Source of the DNA: Azoarcus_F sp048158365
Lineage (GTDB): Bacteria > Pseudomonadota > Gammaproteobacteria > Burkholderiales > Rhodocyclaceae
NCBI GenBank assembly: GCA_048158365.1
Contig: JBLLNL010000002.1
Length of the DNA: 64,000 nt
Reading direction: 5' to 3' (one strand)
This document shows, one piece after another, positions 16,769-25,781 of this stretch. Every line of letters begins with the position of its first letter. Within the stretch, counting starts at the first letter, position 1. The translations under genes and the position numbers were made by a program. The notes beneath the pieces were generated by a model. It was not told where the DNA came from. It did not search any database and saw nothing but the letters and a program-made list of their open reading frames with translations.

Positions 16769-17896
16769 TCAGCGACTGGTGAGCTTCAGCTCGATGCGAC
16801 GATTGCGCGCAAGGGCCTCGGGCGTGTCGGCGGGGTCGAGCGGGTGGTATTCGCCGTACCCGGTCGCGGCCAGACGCCTCGCCGGGATGCCCTGATCACG
16901 CAGGAACTTCACGATGGCCAGCGCCCGCGCAGTGCTGAGCTCCCAGTTGGACGGGAAGCGTGCGGTCGAGATCGGCCTGCGGTCGGTGTGCCCGTCGACC
17001 TGCAGCACCCACGGCAGGTCCTCGGGGATGTCGCGCGCGACCAGCTTCAGGGTCTCGGCGAGCCTCATCAACTGGCGCAGGCCATCCTCGCTGACCTCGT
17101 CCGATGCGCTCGGAAACAGCACTTCGCTCGCGAACACGAAGCGGTCGCCGACGATCGCGATGTCGTCGCGATCGCCGAGTACCGCCCGAAGCCGCCCGAA
17201 GAAGTCGGAACGGTAGCGGTCGAGCTCCTGCACCCGCGCGGCCAGTGCGACATTGAGCTCGCGGCCCAGATCCTCGATGCGGATGTCGCGTTCCGCGATG
17301 CCCTGTTCCGCGAGTGCCAGCGCGTTCATCAGTTCCTCGAGCTGCGTGCGCACCGCCGCGATCTGGCGGTTCAGCAGCTCGATCTGCGCGATGGCCTGCT
17401 CCGAGATCTCGGCCTGGTCCCGCAGAGTGCGTTCGGAGGTGTCGAGCGAACTGGCGAGCTGGGCCACTTCGCTCTCGAGTTCGGCCTTCAGCCGCTCCAG
17501 CGCAGCGATGTTGGCGTTCAGCCGCACGGCCTCCTCGAGCTGGCCGGCCAGCGCCTGTTCGGTTTCGGACAATGCGCTGCGGGTCTGGTCCAGCGCGCCG
17601 GCCAGTGTGTCGCGTTCGCCACGGGTTCGATCCAGGCTCGCGCTGAGTTCGCCGATCCGGGTGTCGGCCGATGCGCGCGCGGCCGTCTCCAGGCTCAGCG
17701 TCTGCGCCAGCGCGGCCAGTTCGGCGTTCAGGCGTGCCAGCGCGCGATCCCGGCCGCTGACCGCATCGGACAACACGAACTGCCCGATCACGAAGATCAG
17801 GATCACGAACACCATCACCATCAGCAGGGCCGCGAGCGCATCGACGAAGCCAGGCCAGAAATCGAGGTAACGGCGACGGCGGGACAGGACTGCCAT
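16769..17896 (-). CDS. MotB/OmpA-type peptidoglycan-binding stator protein with long coiled coil
   Basis: 375 residues. One N-terminal membrane helix (residues ~15-40) with a MotB-like Asp in FWPGFVDALAALLMVMVFV, then about 190 residues of heptad coiled coil in the periplasm (LARLNAELAALAQTLSLE ... VQELDRY), then an OmpA domain with LQVDGHTDRRPI, LSTARALAIVKFL and a NRRIELKLT end, which binds peptidoglycan. It pairs with the upstream MotA/TolQ gene (4-bp gap) as a proton-driven motor. No flagellar, Tol or Zorya genes are near. Confidence 0.85.
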   Translation of the reverse strand: MAVLSRRRRYLDFWPGFVDALAALLMVMVFVILIFVIGQFVLSDAVSGRDRALARLNAELAALAQTLSLETAARASADTRIGELSASLDRTRGERDTLAGALDQTRSALSETEQALAGQLEEAVRLNANIAALERLKAELESEVAQLASSLDTSERTLRDQAEISEQAIAQIELLNRQIAAVRTQLEELMNALALAEQGIAERDIRIEDLGRELNVALAARVQELDRYRSDFFGRLRAVLGDRDDIAIVGDRFVFASEVLFPSASDEVSEDGLRQLMRLAETLKLVARDIPEDLPWVLQVDGHTDRRPISTARFPSNWELSTARALAIVKFLRDQGIPARRLAATGYGEYHPLDPADTPEALARNRRIELKLTSR

Positions 17897-17900
17897 GGTT

Positions 17901-18971
17901 TTATTCCGCTCGTTGACCGCTGAGTGCGGCTGCGATGGTTCTGGACATCAGGCGCAGTTCGGAGCGCAGGTCCTCGGAGAACTGCGCATTCTCGTTCGGG
18001 CGTTGTGCGAGCTGGCGCAGCAGCGCACGCAGGTCGTCCTGGGACTCGGACACCGAGGACAGCCCACGCGATTCGCGACTGATCATCTCCGACAGCCGGT
18101 TGAGCTGATGGCTCAGTTCGCTCAGCTGGTCGACGGTGGCGCGTCGTTCGCGCTCCGAGTCGCCGATCGAGCGCTGCATGCGTTCGAGGCTCTCGGCGGT
18201 CTGCTCGAGCAGGGCCTGGACATAGGCCGGCACGCCTCCGTCACCGTCGCCGCTCATCGCACCGGACGGAATACGCGTGACGTTGGACAGCCATTCCTCC
18301 AGCTCGTTGTAGAAGCGGTTCTGCGCATGCCCCGACTGCAGGTCGAGAAAACCGACCACCAGCGAACCCGCCAGGCCGAACAGCGACGTCGAGAATGCAG
18401 TCGACATGCCGCTCAAGGGTTCGTCCAGCTTGATCTTCAGCGCTTCGAACATCGCGACCGCATCGGCGCCGCCGCTCATGCCGCCGATGATCTCGCCGAC
18501 CGAGCGGATCGTCACCAGCAGCCCCCAGAACGTGCCGAGCAGGCCGAGAAAGATCAGCAGCCCGATCAGATAGCGGCTCAGATCGCGCTGTTCCTCGAGA
18601 CGGATCTGGACGCTGTCGAGAATGGTGCGCATCGATGCCGGCGACAGGTTGAGCTTGCCGCGTTCGCGGCTCGAAAGCATCTTGGCCATCGGCGCGAGCA
18701 GCACCGGGCGGCTCAGCGTCGGCCGTTCGGGGTCGGACTGGTGGAAGCTCTCGATCCACAACACTTCGCGCTGAAGGCGCCAGACCTGCCGCAGATTGAC
18801 CGCGATGCCAATCGCCAGCACGAACAGGATCACGCTGTTGAACTCGAGGTTGGCCATGAACACGTGTTTGAGCTGGGGCACGAGCACGGCTGCGAGCGCG
18901 GCGACCAGTGCCAGAAAGACGCCCATCCACGTGGTGACATGGATGGGTTTCGTGAACTCCTTGCGGTTCAT
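17901..18971 (-). CDS. MotA/TolQ/ExbB-type proton channel with cytoplasmic coiled-coil tail
   Basis: 356 residues from ATG 18971. Membrane helices lie near residues 13-32 and 44-62, then LLIFLGLLGTFWGLLVTIRSVGEI and GMSTAFSTSLFGLAGSLVVGFLDL carry the MotA/TolQ/ExbB channel fold. From residue ~225 a long helical tail (LLEQTAESLERMQRSIGDSERERRATVDQLSELSHQLNRLSEMI) is predicted cytoplasmic. It lies 4 bp before its MotB-like partner. Which machine it drives is unknown. Confidence 0.85.
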   Translation of the reverse strand: MNRKEFTKPIHVTTWMGVFLALVAALAAVLVPQLKHVFMANLEFNSVILFVLAIGIAVNLRQVWRLQREVLWIESFHQSDPERPTLSRPVLLAPMAKMLSSRERGKLNLSPASMRTILDSVQIRLEEQRDLSRYLIGLLIFLGLLGTFWGLLVTIRSVGEIIGGMSGGADAVAMFEALKIKLDEPLSGMSTAFSTSLFGLAGSLVVGFLDLQSGHAQNRFYNELEEWLSNVTRIPSGAMSGDGDGGVPAYVQALLEQTAESLERMQRSIGDSERERRATVDQLSELSHQLNRLSEMISRESRGLSSVSESQDDLRALLRQLAQRPNENAQFSEDLRSELRLMSRTIAAALSGQRAE

Positions 18972-19141
18972 GGGTTCGAGTCCTATTCGAGAATCCGGTA
19001 TCAGCTGTGGGCGGTTTTCGGCATGCGCGCGCGTGAGTGCCCGGGCATGCGGCGTCCGGTTTGGACCGTCGGTCGCGTTGGTCCGACAAAACCCTTGGAA
19101 GTCTAACGGAAACGGTGGCGTTTTGCCGATCCGCGCACCGT

Positions 19142-19504
19142 TCAGGGGCGTTTGCGACCGTGTTGTCGTCGATCGATCCATGCGACGACCAGGGCTGCGG
19201 CGACCGCGCCCATCGCGTCGGCCAGCCAGTCCCACGGATCACCCCGGCGATGATCAGTCATCGACTGCGCATACTCCATGAACGCACCATGCGCCAGCAA
19301 CAGCGCCATGATGGCGAGCCGATGATTCGGCCATGCGGTGAAGCCGAGCAGACCCAGGGCCAGGAACGCGAGGAAGTGCCCGATCTTGTCCTGATGGTCC
19401 AGCAGGTCCGGCACCTCCGACGGGGTGGCCAGCCCGGCAGCGAAGGCCGTGACGAGTGCGATCAAGAAAACGACACGGAGCGTGGTCCGGAACGCGACAG
19501 GCAT
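19142..19504 (-). CDS. VanZ-like family small membrane protein
   Basis: 120 residues, four predicted helices. The VanZ pattern is clear: LDHQDKIGHFLAFLALGLLGFTAW, ALLLAHGAFMEYAQSM, RRGDPWDWLADAMGAVAAALV. The family relates to VanZ of teicoplanin resistance, but chromosomal members in Proteobacteria have no proven role. It follows a 226-residue unknown gene by 5 bp on the same strand. Confidence 0.87.
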   Translation of the reverse strand: MPVAFRTTLRVVFLIALVTAFAAGLATPSEVPDLLDHQDKIGHFLAFLALGLLGFTAWPNHRLAIMALLLAHGAFMEYAQSMTDHRRGDPWDWLADAMGAVAAALVVAWIDRRQHGRKRP

Positions 19505-19509
19505 GGTTC

Positions 19510-20190
19510 TCAGTCCTGCTCCTCGCCGCGTTCGCGCAGCGGCGCGACGAGCAGATCGAAGTGTCGCGGCGCGACGTATTGCAGGACCTCCTTGCCGCGC
19601 GCGCTCAGCGCGATGTCCAGTCCGAGCTCGGGATACAGGAAGTGCTCGACCTCTTCCGAGCGTCTTATGCGTTGGCCCGGTTCGCCGAACCGGGCACGAA
19701 TCACGTCCTCGTCCAGGTCGGCCGACGGGATGAAGGTGATGGCACGGATCGCGGCAAGCCGGGCGCTGGCGAGATCGTCCGGATGAAGCGTGACCTTGCG
19801 CGTCACGCTTTCCATATAGCTCTCTTTCAGCGCCCGCGCCCGCATCGCCGCGATGGTCGCACTGTCCAGGTCTGCGGTCAGAATCAGCTTGCCGGTGATG
19901 AAACCGGTGCTGGCGTTTTCATAAAAGGCTTCGAGCAAGGCGGGGCGATCCGGCGGCGCGACGATCGCGATTTCCACATCCGGGCCGAACAATGCACGTG
20001 CCTCGTCCAGGCGGCTCAGGCCGGGCGACAGCCCGAATACACGCGAGCTGCCATCGGCCAGGACCTCGATCTGCCATGGCAGCATCGCACTGGATTCGGG
20101 CGCCGCGTGCTCATCCGACATCTGCCACACGATGGGGGTGACCACGAGCAGCAGCAGGATCGTCAGCGCAGCGGCTATGAGTTTCGACAT
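19510..20190 (-). CDS. Hypothetical exported or membrane-anchored protein
   Basis: 226 residues from ATG 20190. An N-terminal hydrophobic segment (LIAAALTILLLLVVTPIVW) is a signal anchor or signal peptide; the rest is soluble. The text IEVLADGSSRVFGLSPGLSRLDEARALFG looks like a motif linking an expression to a preset ratio, and RFGEPGQRIRRSEEVEHFLYPELGLDIALSARGKEVLQYV resembles SmpA/OmlA-like beta strands that test a charged loop. I do not recognise the family. Probably cotranscribed with the VanZ gene. Confidence 0.6.
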   Translation of the reverse strand: MSKLIAAALTILLLLVVTPIVWQMSDEHAAPESSAMLPWQIEVLADGSSRVFGLSPGLSRLDEARALFGPDVEIAIVAPPDRPALLEAFYENASTGFITGKLILTADLDSATIAAMRARALKESYMESVTRKVTLHPDDLASARLAAIRAITFIPSADLDEDVIRARFGEPGQRIRRSEEVEHFLYPELGLDIALSARGKEVLQYVAPRHFDLLVAPLRERGEEQD

Positions 20191-20429
20191 TGCAGAAATG
20201 GTCCATGCGCGTGAAGGGGGCCTCATTCTGCCCCAGCGGCGAGCGGCGTGCGAATCGGATTCAAGCCGCGTGGTTCGGTCGCTGCCAGCCGGTCCATCTG
20301 AACTCGTGACAGCACCGACGGTCGTTATCGATGTAGATGCCATGTGCGCCAACCACTCGCAGCAGCCATAGGGTTCGATCCGGGACCGCGACGCATCCGG
20401 TCTGCACTGAGAACACAGAAGGGGGATTC

Positions 20430-21569
20430 ATGACGAAGTTCAAAGGTTTGGTAATGACCGCCGTCGCGGGAGTCGCGTTCGCGATCGGCGCCGTTACGGC
20501 GTTGGCGCAAACCCGTGTCGCATCCGAGGCGGGCCCGGTCAGTGTCGTCACGGTGACCGACGGGCTGCAGTCGCCTTGGGCGCTCGCATTCCTGCCGGAA
20601 GGCGGGATGCTGGTCACCGAACGTCCCGGGCGCATGCGCATCGTGTCCGCGACCGGTGAATTGTCGCCACCGCTCGAGGGTGTGCCCGACGTTCATGCGC
20701 ACGGACAGGGCGGACTGCTCGATGTCGTGGTTGGACCGGACTTCGCGCAGGACCGGCGGATCTACTTCACGTATGCGCAGACGACCGCGCGCGGCGCGCG
20801 AACCGCAGTGGCACGAGCCAAACTCGACATGGCCGCAAACCGGCTGGAGCGGGTCGAGGTCATCTTTGCGCAGAACGAGGACCCGTCCGGACGCCATCAC
20901 TTTGGATCGCGGATCGCTTTCGCCGACGATGGCACGCTCTACGTCGGTCTGGGTGATCGCTCCAGTCATCGCGACCGGGCGCAGGCGCTGGACAGCCATC
21001 TCGGCAAGATCATACGAATCCATGCGGACGGCTCGGTTCCGACCGACAACCCGTTCGTCGGCCAGGCGGGCGTGCTGCCGGAGATCTGGTCATACGGTCA
21101 TCGCAACATCCAGGGCGCGGCCATCCATCCGGAGAGCCGCGTCGTATGGTCGAACGAGCACGGTCCGCAGGGTGGCGACGAGGTCAATGTCGGGGTCGCC
21201 GGTGCGAACTATGGCTGGCCGGTCATCACGCACGGGCGAGAGTACGGGACCGGCGCACGCATCGGAGAAGCGACGGAACGCGATGACGTCGAGCCGGCCA
21301 CGCATTACTGGGTTCCGTCGATCGCGCCAGCCGGCATGGCCTTTTACACCGGCGACGCATTCCCTCAGTGGCAGGGCAATCTGTTCGTCGGCGCCCTGCG
21401 CGGCCAGCTGCTGACGCGCCTGGTGCTGGACGGCGACCGGGTCGTCCATGAGGAGCGCCTGCTGACCGAACTGCGGAGCCGGATTCGCGATGTTCGCCAG
21501 GGGCCGGACGGCAGGCTCTATCTGCTGGACGAGTCCAACGGGCGGATTTTGAGGCTGGATCCGGCCTGA
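20430..21569 (+). CDS. Soluble PQQ-dependent aldose sugar dehydrogenase (YliI-like)
   Basis: 379 residues with a Sec signal peptide (cleavage after VTALAQ). A six-bladed beta-propeller of the soluble glucose dehydrogenase family: GLQSPWALAFLPEGGMLVTERPGRMR, QGGLLDVVVGPDF, PSGRHHFGSRIAFADDGTLYVGLGDR, and the active-site block SYGHRNIQG. Oxidises aldoses in the periplasm with PQQ. AAGGGGGAT lies before ATG 20430. No PQQ synthesis genes are in the window. Confidence 0.9.
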   Translation: MTKFKGLVMTAVAGVAFAIGAVTALAQTRVASEAGPVSVVTVTDGLQSPWALAFLPEGGMLVTERPGRMRIVSATGELSPPLEGVPDVHAHGQGGLLDVVVGPDFAQDRRIYFTYAQTTARGARTAVARAKLDMAANRLERVEVIFAQNEDPSGRHHFGSRIAFADDGTLYVGLGDRSSHRDRAQALDSHLGKIIRIHADGSVPTDNPFVGQAGVLPEIWSYGHRNIQGAAIHPESRVVWSNEHGPQGGDEVNVGVAGANYGWPVITHGREYGTGARIGEATERDDVEPATHYWVPSIAPAGMAFYTGDAFPQWQGNLFVGALRGQLLTRLVLDGDRVVHEERLLTELRSRIRDVRQGPDGRLYLLDESNGRILRLDPA

Positions 21570-21617
21570 CCCGCCCGGTCGGCGCGGCGTCGCGGTCACG
21601 TGAGGCCGCGACGCCGG

Positions 21618-22052
21618 TCAGCGTGGAGCCGGGGCGACCCGGTCCTTGAAGGCCTGCGGCACCGTGGCGATCCGTCTGGCATCGTAGTCGAAGAACACGA
21701 TTCCGGTCTTGCCGACCGCGACGTCCCGGCCGCTCCCTTTTTCCGTGATGCGATAGACCAGGTCGCATCCGTACTTGTTGAAGTCGTGCACCCCCATATC
21801 GATGACCAGCGTGTCGCCATGGAACGCCTCGGACAGGTATCGGATCGCTGCATCGCTGACCACGATGCCGACGTCCTCGACCCGGGTCTGCGTGTATCCG
21901 AGCGACTGGAAGAAGCGCTGGCGCGCTTCGGACACCAGCGTCAGCAACTGGGCGTTATCGACATGTCCGGCCTCGTTGATATGGCTCACGTAGACCGCGA
22001 GCTCGGTGTTGAACAGGAATCGTTCGGGCAGTGTGATCTGGATGCGGGGCAT
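21618..22052 (-). CDS. Hotdog-fold acyl-CoA thioesterase (FadM/YbgC-like)
   Basis: 144 residues. The 4HBT-type pattern is visible in YVSHINEAGHVDNAQLLTLVSEARQRFF and FHGDTLVIDMGVHDFNKYGCDLVYRITEKGSGRDVAVGKTGIVFFD. Where a catalytic Asp is usual (YxDxDxxGHVNN) this protein has SHINEAGHVDN, so the nucleophile position may be different. Possibly coupled with the DUF2789 gene upstream. Substrate unknown. Confidence 0.83.
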   Translation of the reverse strand: MPRIQITLPERFLFNTELAVYVSHINEAGHVDNAQLLTLVSEARQRFFQSLGYTQTRVEDVGIVVSDAAIRYLSEAFHGDTLVIDMGVHDFNKYGCDLVYRITEKGSGRDVAVGKTGIVFFDYDARRIATVPQAFKDRVAPAPR

Positions 22053-22079
22053 GGGATGGGCGAGCCTCGGTCGGATGGT

Positions 22080-22313
22080 TCAGCCGTGCAGACTGGCGTT
22101 CAACTGGTCTACGACCTCGGCCCAGTCGGCATCCTCGAGGATCTCATCGCGCAGGAACGCGGCCTGCGAAGGCGTCCAGAACGGCGCATCGGCGAGCTTC
22201 ATGTTCTCGGGCAGCGGCGAATGGCTCGCGATGAATTCATCGATCGAAGCCTGATCGGAGGGCAGACCGAGCTGGGCGAACAGATTGCGCATCGAGTGAA
22301 GCGGCGTTTCCAT
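22080..22313 (-). CDS. DUF2789 small protein
   Basis: 77 residues. Typical for the family: MRNLFAQLGLPSDQASIDEFIASHSPLPENMKLADAPFWTPSQAAFLRDEILEDADWAEVVDQLNASL. All-alpha, soluble; unknown role in many Gammaproteobacteria. It precedes the thioesterase by 27 bp on the same strand. Confidence 0.85.
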   Translation of the reverse strand: METPLHSMRNLFAQLGLPSDQASIDEFIASHSPLPENMKLADAPFWTPSQAAFLRDEILEDADWAEVVDQLNASLHG

Positions 22314-22470
22314 GGTCGGGTCTCCTTGTCGTGAATGACATCGCCCGACAGAGCCCTGCGCTCGAAGTCGGCTGGGCAGGGTCGTGGGGCGATTGCAGGC
22401 CTATGATGACGGTCGGGATCGTGCGCCGCAAGTGCCCGACGTTCCCGAGTTCGGGCATGATCTGCGCCGG

Positions 22471-22479
22471 TGATATGCT
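22471..22479 (+). promoter_or_regulatory. Candidate extended -10 upstream of the LEA-type lipoprotein
   Basis: TGATATGCT fits an extended -10 (TG-n-TATGCT). The region 22314-22578 between divergent genes holds no other clear feature. Sequence prediction only. Confidence 0.3.
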
Positions 22480-22578
22480 GTATGAAGAGACGGGTGCGCG
22501 ACACGGGCGCGCCGGCGACTGGACGGGCAAGCCCCGGCGACCCGGGACGTTCCGGTCCGGACGACGATGGAGAACAGA

Positions 22579-23055
22579 ATGATCGAAGCGAAACGAAAGA
22601 GCCTGATTGCGATCGGCGTGCTGGCGCTGGCCGGCTGTGCCGGAATCCGGTCGGACGAGTTCCAGGAGCCCAGTGTCTCGCTGGAGTCGTTCCGGATCAT
22701 GCCGTCCGAGGGCATTGCGCCGCGCTTTCTGATCGGACTGCGCGTGGTCAATCCGAACCGCAGCGCGCTGGATCTGCGCGGGCTCAGTTACGACGTCGAA
22801 CTCGAGGGCCGCAAGTTGCTGACCGGGGTCGCCGGCAATCTGGCCAGCATTCCTGCATTCGGCGAGTCGACGATCGAACTGCAGGCGGGGGTGGATCTGC
22901 TGAGCGGCCTGCGCCTGTTCAACGACCTGATCAGCGCGCCCGGTCGCGAGCGGGTGAACTACACCTTTCGCGCGAGGCTGGACGTGGGCAGGCTGAGTCG
23001 TCTGGTCACGATCGAGGAATCCGGCGAACTGACCCTGGTGCCCGGGCAACGCTGA
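22579..23055 (+). CDS. LEA type-2/WHy-like lipoprotein
   Basis: 158 residues from ATG 22579 (GGAG 9 nt upstream; ATG 22567 is in frame but has a worse ribosome site). The N-terminus ends in a lipobox LALAGC, so it is a lipoprotein. The body has the LEA14/WHy domain pattern: PSVSLESFRIMP..IAPRFLIGLRVVNPNRSALDLRGLSYDVELEGRKL. Bacterial members are stress-linked and of unclear function. Confidence 0.82.
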   Translation: MIEAKRKSLIAIGVLALAGCAGIRSDEFQEPSVSLESFRIMPSEGIAPRFLIGLRVVNPNRSALDLRGLSYDVELEGRKLLTGVAGNLASIPAFGESTIELQAGVDLLSGLRLFNDLISAPGRERVNYTFRARLDVGRLSRLVTIEESGELTLVPGQR

Positions 23056-23095
23056 TCCGGGATGTGCATGCCGGTCGTTCGGGAAGGTGCCTGAG

Positions 23096-23512
23096 TCAGT
23101 GCGCGAACAATTGCCCCATGTCCCGGAAGGTCTTGAATTCAAGCGCATTGCCGCTGTAGTCATGGAAGAACATGGTCATCTGTTCGCCCGCCTGTCCCTC
23201 GAAACGCAGGTAGGGTTCGATGACGAACGTGATGCCGGCGCTACGCACGCGCTCGGCGAGCGCGTTGAAATCGTCCCAGGCCAGCACCACGCCGAAATGC
23301 GGCACCGGAACGTCATGACCGTCGACCGGGTTGTGATGCGCGCGCTCGCGCGCCGGTGCGAGGTGAGCGACGATCTGATGACCGAAGAGGTCGAAGTCTA
23401 TCCACTCGTCGCTGCTTCGTCCCTCCGGGCAACCGAGGATTTCACCATAGAAACGCCTTGCGTTGGCGAGATCGTCGACCGGAAAGGCGAGATGGAACGG
23501 GGTCAGTGACAT
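23096..23512 (-). CDS. VOC-superfamily (glyoxalase-like) protein
   Basis: 138 residues, two beta-alpha-beta-beta-beta modules: FHLAFPVDDLANARRFYGEILGC in the first and PHFGVVLAWDDFNALAERVR..FVIEPYLRFEGQAGEQMTMFFHDYSGNALEFK in the second. Metal-ligand candidates are His in FHLAF, His in PHFGV and Glu in LEFK. Such proteins include dioxygenases, epimerases and resistance proteins; the substrate cannot be predicted. Confidence 0.85.
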   Translation of the reverse strand: MSLTPFHLAFPVDDLANARRFYGEILGCPEGRSSDEWIDFDLFGHQIVAHLAPARERAHHNPVDGHDVPVPHFGVVLAWDDFNALAERVRSAGITFVIEPYLRFEGQAGEQMTMFFHDYSGNALEFKTFRDMGQLFAH

Positions 23513-23634
23513 GGGATGCTCCCTGAAGCGAGGACGACCGACGCGGTGGTCCGGTTGGCGTGCACACGGGGCTCGCGTAAGCTGCAGCCCTGCGTACGCA
23601 TTTTGTCCGACAAATCTATCATTCCTGCAAGCTG

Positions 23635-24525
23635 ATGTCTGCCATCGGAAAAAACGGCATCGTTCCATGGTTGCTGCTGTTCGCCCTGGTTGCGATGTGG
23701 GGGAGTTCCTTTCTGCTGACCAAGGTTGCGGTGGCCAGTTTGCCGCCCGCGCATGTGGTCACCGGCCGGCTTTTGATCGCGGCACTGCTGCTGGGGGCGC
23801 TGGTGCTGATGGCGCGCAAGCCGCGGCCGCAGCAGGGCGTGGTGTGGGTCTATTTCGTCGCGATGGCGATCATCGGGAATGTGCTCCCCTTCTTGTTGAT
23901 CAGTTGGGGCCAGCAGCGCATCGACAGCGGCCTGGCCGGCATCCTGATGGCGGTGATGCCGCTCACGACGCTGGTGCTCGCGCATTTCTTCGTCGCGGGC
24001 GAGCAGATGAACCGGCGTCGCCTGGGCGGCTTCTCGCTGGGCTTCGTCGGCATCGTGGTGCTGGTCGGCCCGGAAGCGCTGGTGCATCTGGGTGGAAGCG
24101 GGGAAGTCCTGTGGGCGCAACTCGCGGTGCTCGGCGGGGCGGTGTGCTACGCGGTCAACACCATCGTGGCGCGCCGCAGGCCCGAGGCGGATGCATGGAT
24201 GACGGCCGCGATCGTACTGAGCATCGCGAGCCTGCTGAGTGCGCCCTTCGCCATTTCTCGCGCGCCGGTGCTCGAGTATCCGGCAGAGGCGCTGATCGCC
24301 GTCGTGTTGCTCGGCCTGATCTCGACCGCAATGGCGACCGTGGTCTATTTCAAGCTGGTGGCGCTGGCCGGTCCCACGTTTCTGTCCCAGATCAACTATC
24401 TCATTCCGTTGTGGGCGCTGGCGCTCGGGGTCATCTTTCTGAATGAGCGGCCGGACTGGAATGCGATACTTGCCCTGGTGCTGATCCTCGCCGGGATCGG
24501 ATTGTCCCAGCGCAGTGCAGCATGA
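23635..24525 (+). CDS. EamA-type (DMT) transporter
   Basis: 296 residues with ten predicted membrane helices in two EamA repeats (LFALVAMWGSSFLLTKVAV..., LAVLGGAVCYAVNTIVARR...), and the family hallmark WGxSF near the start. Exports small metabolites such as amino acids in known cases. It is divergent from the VOC gene. Confidence 0.9.
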   Translation: MSAIGKNGIVPWLLLFALVAMWGSSFLLTKVAVASLPPAHVVTGRLLIAALLLGALVLMARKPRPQQGVVWVYFVAMAIIGNVLPFLLISWGQQRIDSGLAGILMAVMPLTTLVLAHFFVAGEQMNRRRLGGFSLGFVGIVVLVGPEALVHLGGSGEVLWAQLAVLGGAVCYAVNTIVARRRPEADAWMTAAIVLSIASLLSAPFAISRAPVLEYPAEALIAVVLLGLISTAMATVVYFKLVALAGPTFLSQINYLIPLWALALGVIFLNERPDWNAILALVLILAGIGLSQRSAA

Positions 24526-24665
24526 CACGGTGGACAGCCTGGCGACCCCTCGGAGCCGGTGCGAACCGTCGCACCCGAACGGTGTCCGGAAGTGGTGGTC
24601 CGACGTGGACCGTCGTGTAGCGTTGTAGCAGATATGCGCCGACAATAGCGGATGAGGATGGACTC

Positions 24666-25781
24666 TTGGCGATCGGAAGACCCCCGCAGGACCCGAACGA
24701 CGACCGAAAGTGTGGTCTCGCGTGCATCTGGCTCGCAGCCACCGCGGCGTCGCTGTTCGCGGTCGGCTGTGCCGGGGAGGCGGAGCCGCCGACCGCGCAG
24801 ACGCAACAAGGGACGGCCATTCCGGTCGCAGCGATCGAGATCCAGCCGCGCGACCTGTCGAGACAATTGACGCTGTCCGGGACCGTCGAGGCACGTGTCA
24901 GCGTTCGTCTCGCGTCGCGCATCGCGGGTGCGGTCGAAACCGTGCGCGTGGAAGAGGGCGGCTCGGTCGAACAGGGCGAGATCCTTGCGACGCTGGACAT
25001 GGCCGAGGCGCTGGCCGAACTCGCACGTGCGCGTGCCGAGGAACGTTCGGCCCGGCTCGAGCACCGGCGGGCATCCGAGCTGCGCACGCGCGGCGTGCTG
25101 AGCGAGGCGCAATACGAACTCGCGCAGGTCGGGCTGGAGGTCGCCCAGAGCGAGCATGCGCTGTGGCGAACCCGGGTCGAGTACGGCACGATCGTGTCGC
25201 CGCTGAAGGCGGTTGTGACCGCGCGCCATATCGAGCCTGGCGAGGCGGTAGAGGCGCAGGCGACGCTGTTCGAACTGGCGGCGCTGGACGACCTGGTGAT
25301 TCGCTTCGGCGTGTCCGAGCTCGACGTCGTTCATATCGCGCCTGGCATGAACATCCCGATCCGGCTCGATGCATTGCCGGCCCTGGAACTCCAGGGGGTG
25401 GTGCGGCGCGTCTTTCCGGTCGCGCAGAGCGGCAGTCGACTCGTGACGGTGGAGGTCGCGCTGCCTGCCGACGCGATCGACCATGGCGTACGGCCGGGTT
25501 TCCTCGCGAGAATGCGCGCGGTCATCGACAATCGTCCGGACGCATTGGTGGTGCCCGTTGCGTCGATCGGCGTCGACCGGGACGAGACCTACGTCTACGC
25601 GATCGGGGACGGCAAGCTGGAGCGGCGCCGGATCGCCGTCGGCGTGACCCGGGGCCAATGGACGGAGGTGCTGTCCGGTCTGTCGGTGGGCGACATCGTG
25701 CTCGCCAGCAACCCGATCGAGATGCGCGCCGACCAGCCGGTGCGCATCGTGGCCATGCGGAACGGCCCCCATGCGCACTGA
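24666..25781 (+). CDS. RND efflux periplasmic adaptor (membrane fusion protein), lipoprotein
   Basis: 371 residues. Start TTG at 24666; no in-frame ATG or GTG at the right place. Residues ~19-36 form a lipoprotein signal ending in LFAVGC. The body has the adaptor order: lipoyl half (SGTVEARVSVRLASRIAGAVETVRVEEGGSVEQGEILATLD), helical hairpin (AEERSARLEHRRASELRTRGVLSEAQYELAQVGLEVAQSEHALW), second lipoyl half (IVSPLKAVVTARHIEPGEAV), beta-barrel and MP domain. It overlaps the permease start by 11 nt. No outer-membrane factor is in the cluster. Confidence 0.9.
   Translation: MAIGRPPQDPNDDRKCGLACIWLAATAASLFAVGCAGEAEPPTAQTQQGTAIPVAAIEIQPRDLSRQLTLSGTVEARVSVRLASRIAGAVETVRVEEGGSVEQGEILATLDMAEALAELARARAEERSARLEHRRASELRTRGVLSEAQYELAQVGLEVAQSEHALWRTRVEYGTIVSPLKAVVTARHIEPGEAVEAQATLFELAALDDLVIRFGVSELDVVHIAPGMNIPIRLDALPALELQGVVRRVFPVAQSGSRLVTVEVALPADAIDHGVRPGFLARMRAVIDNRPDALVVPVASIGVDRDETYVYAIGDGKLERRRIAVGVTRGQWTEVLSGLSVGDIVLASNPIEMRADQPVRIVAMRNGPHAH

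Noticed and set aside
16769..18971. Zorya-type anti-phage system (ZorA/ZorB)
   Set aside because: The two genes resemble ZorA and ZorB in fold, but no ZorC, ZorD or ZorE gene follows: neighbours are slyX, dodecin and VanZ. ZorA's very long tail is also absent.
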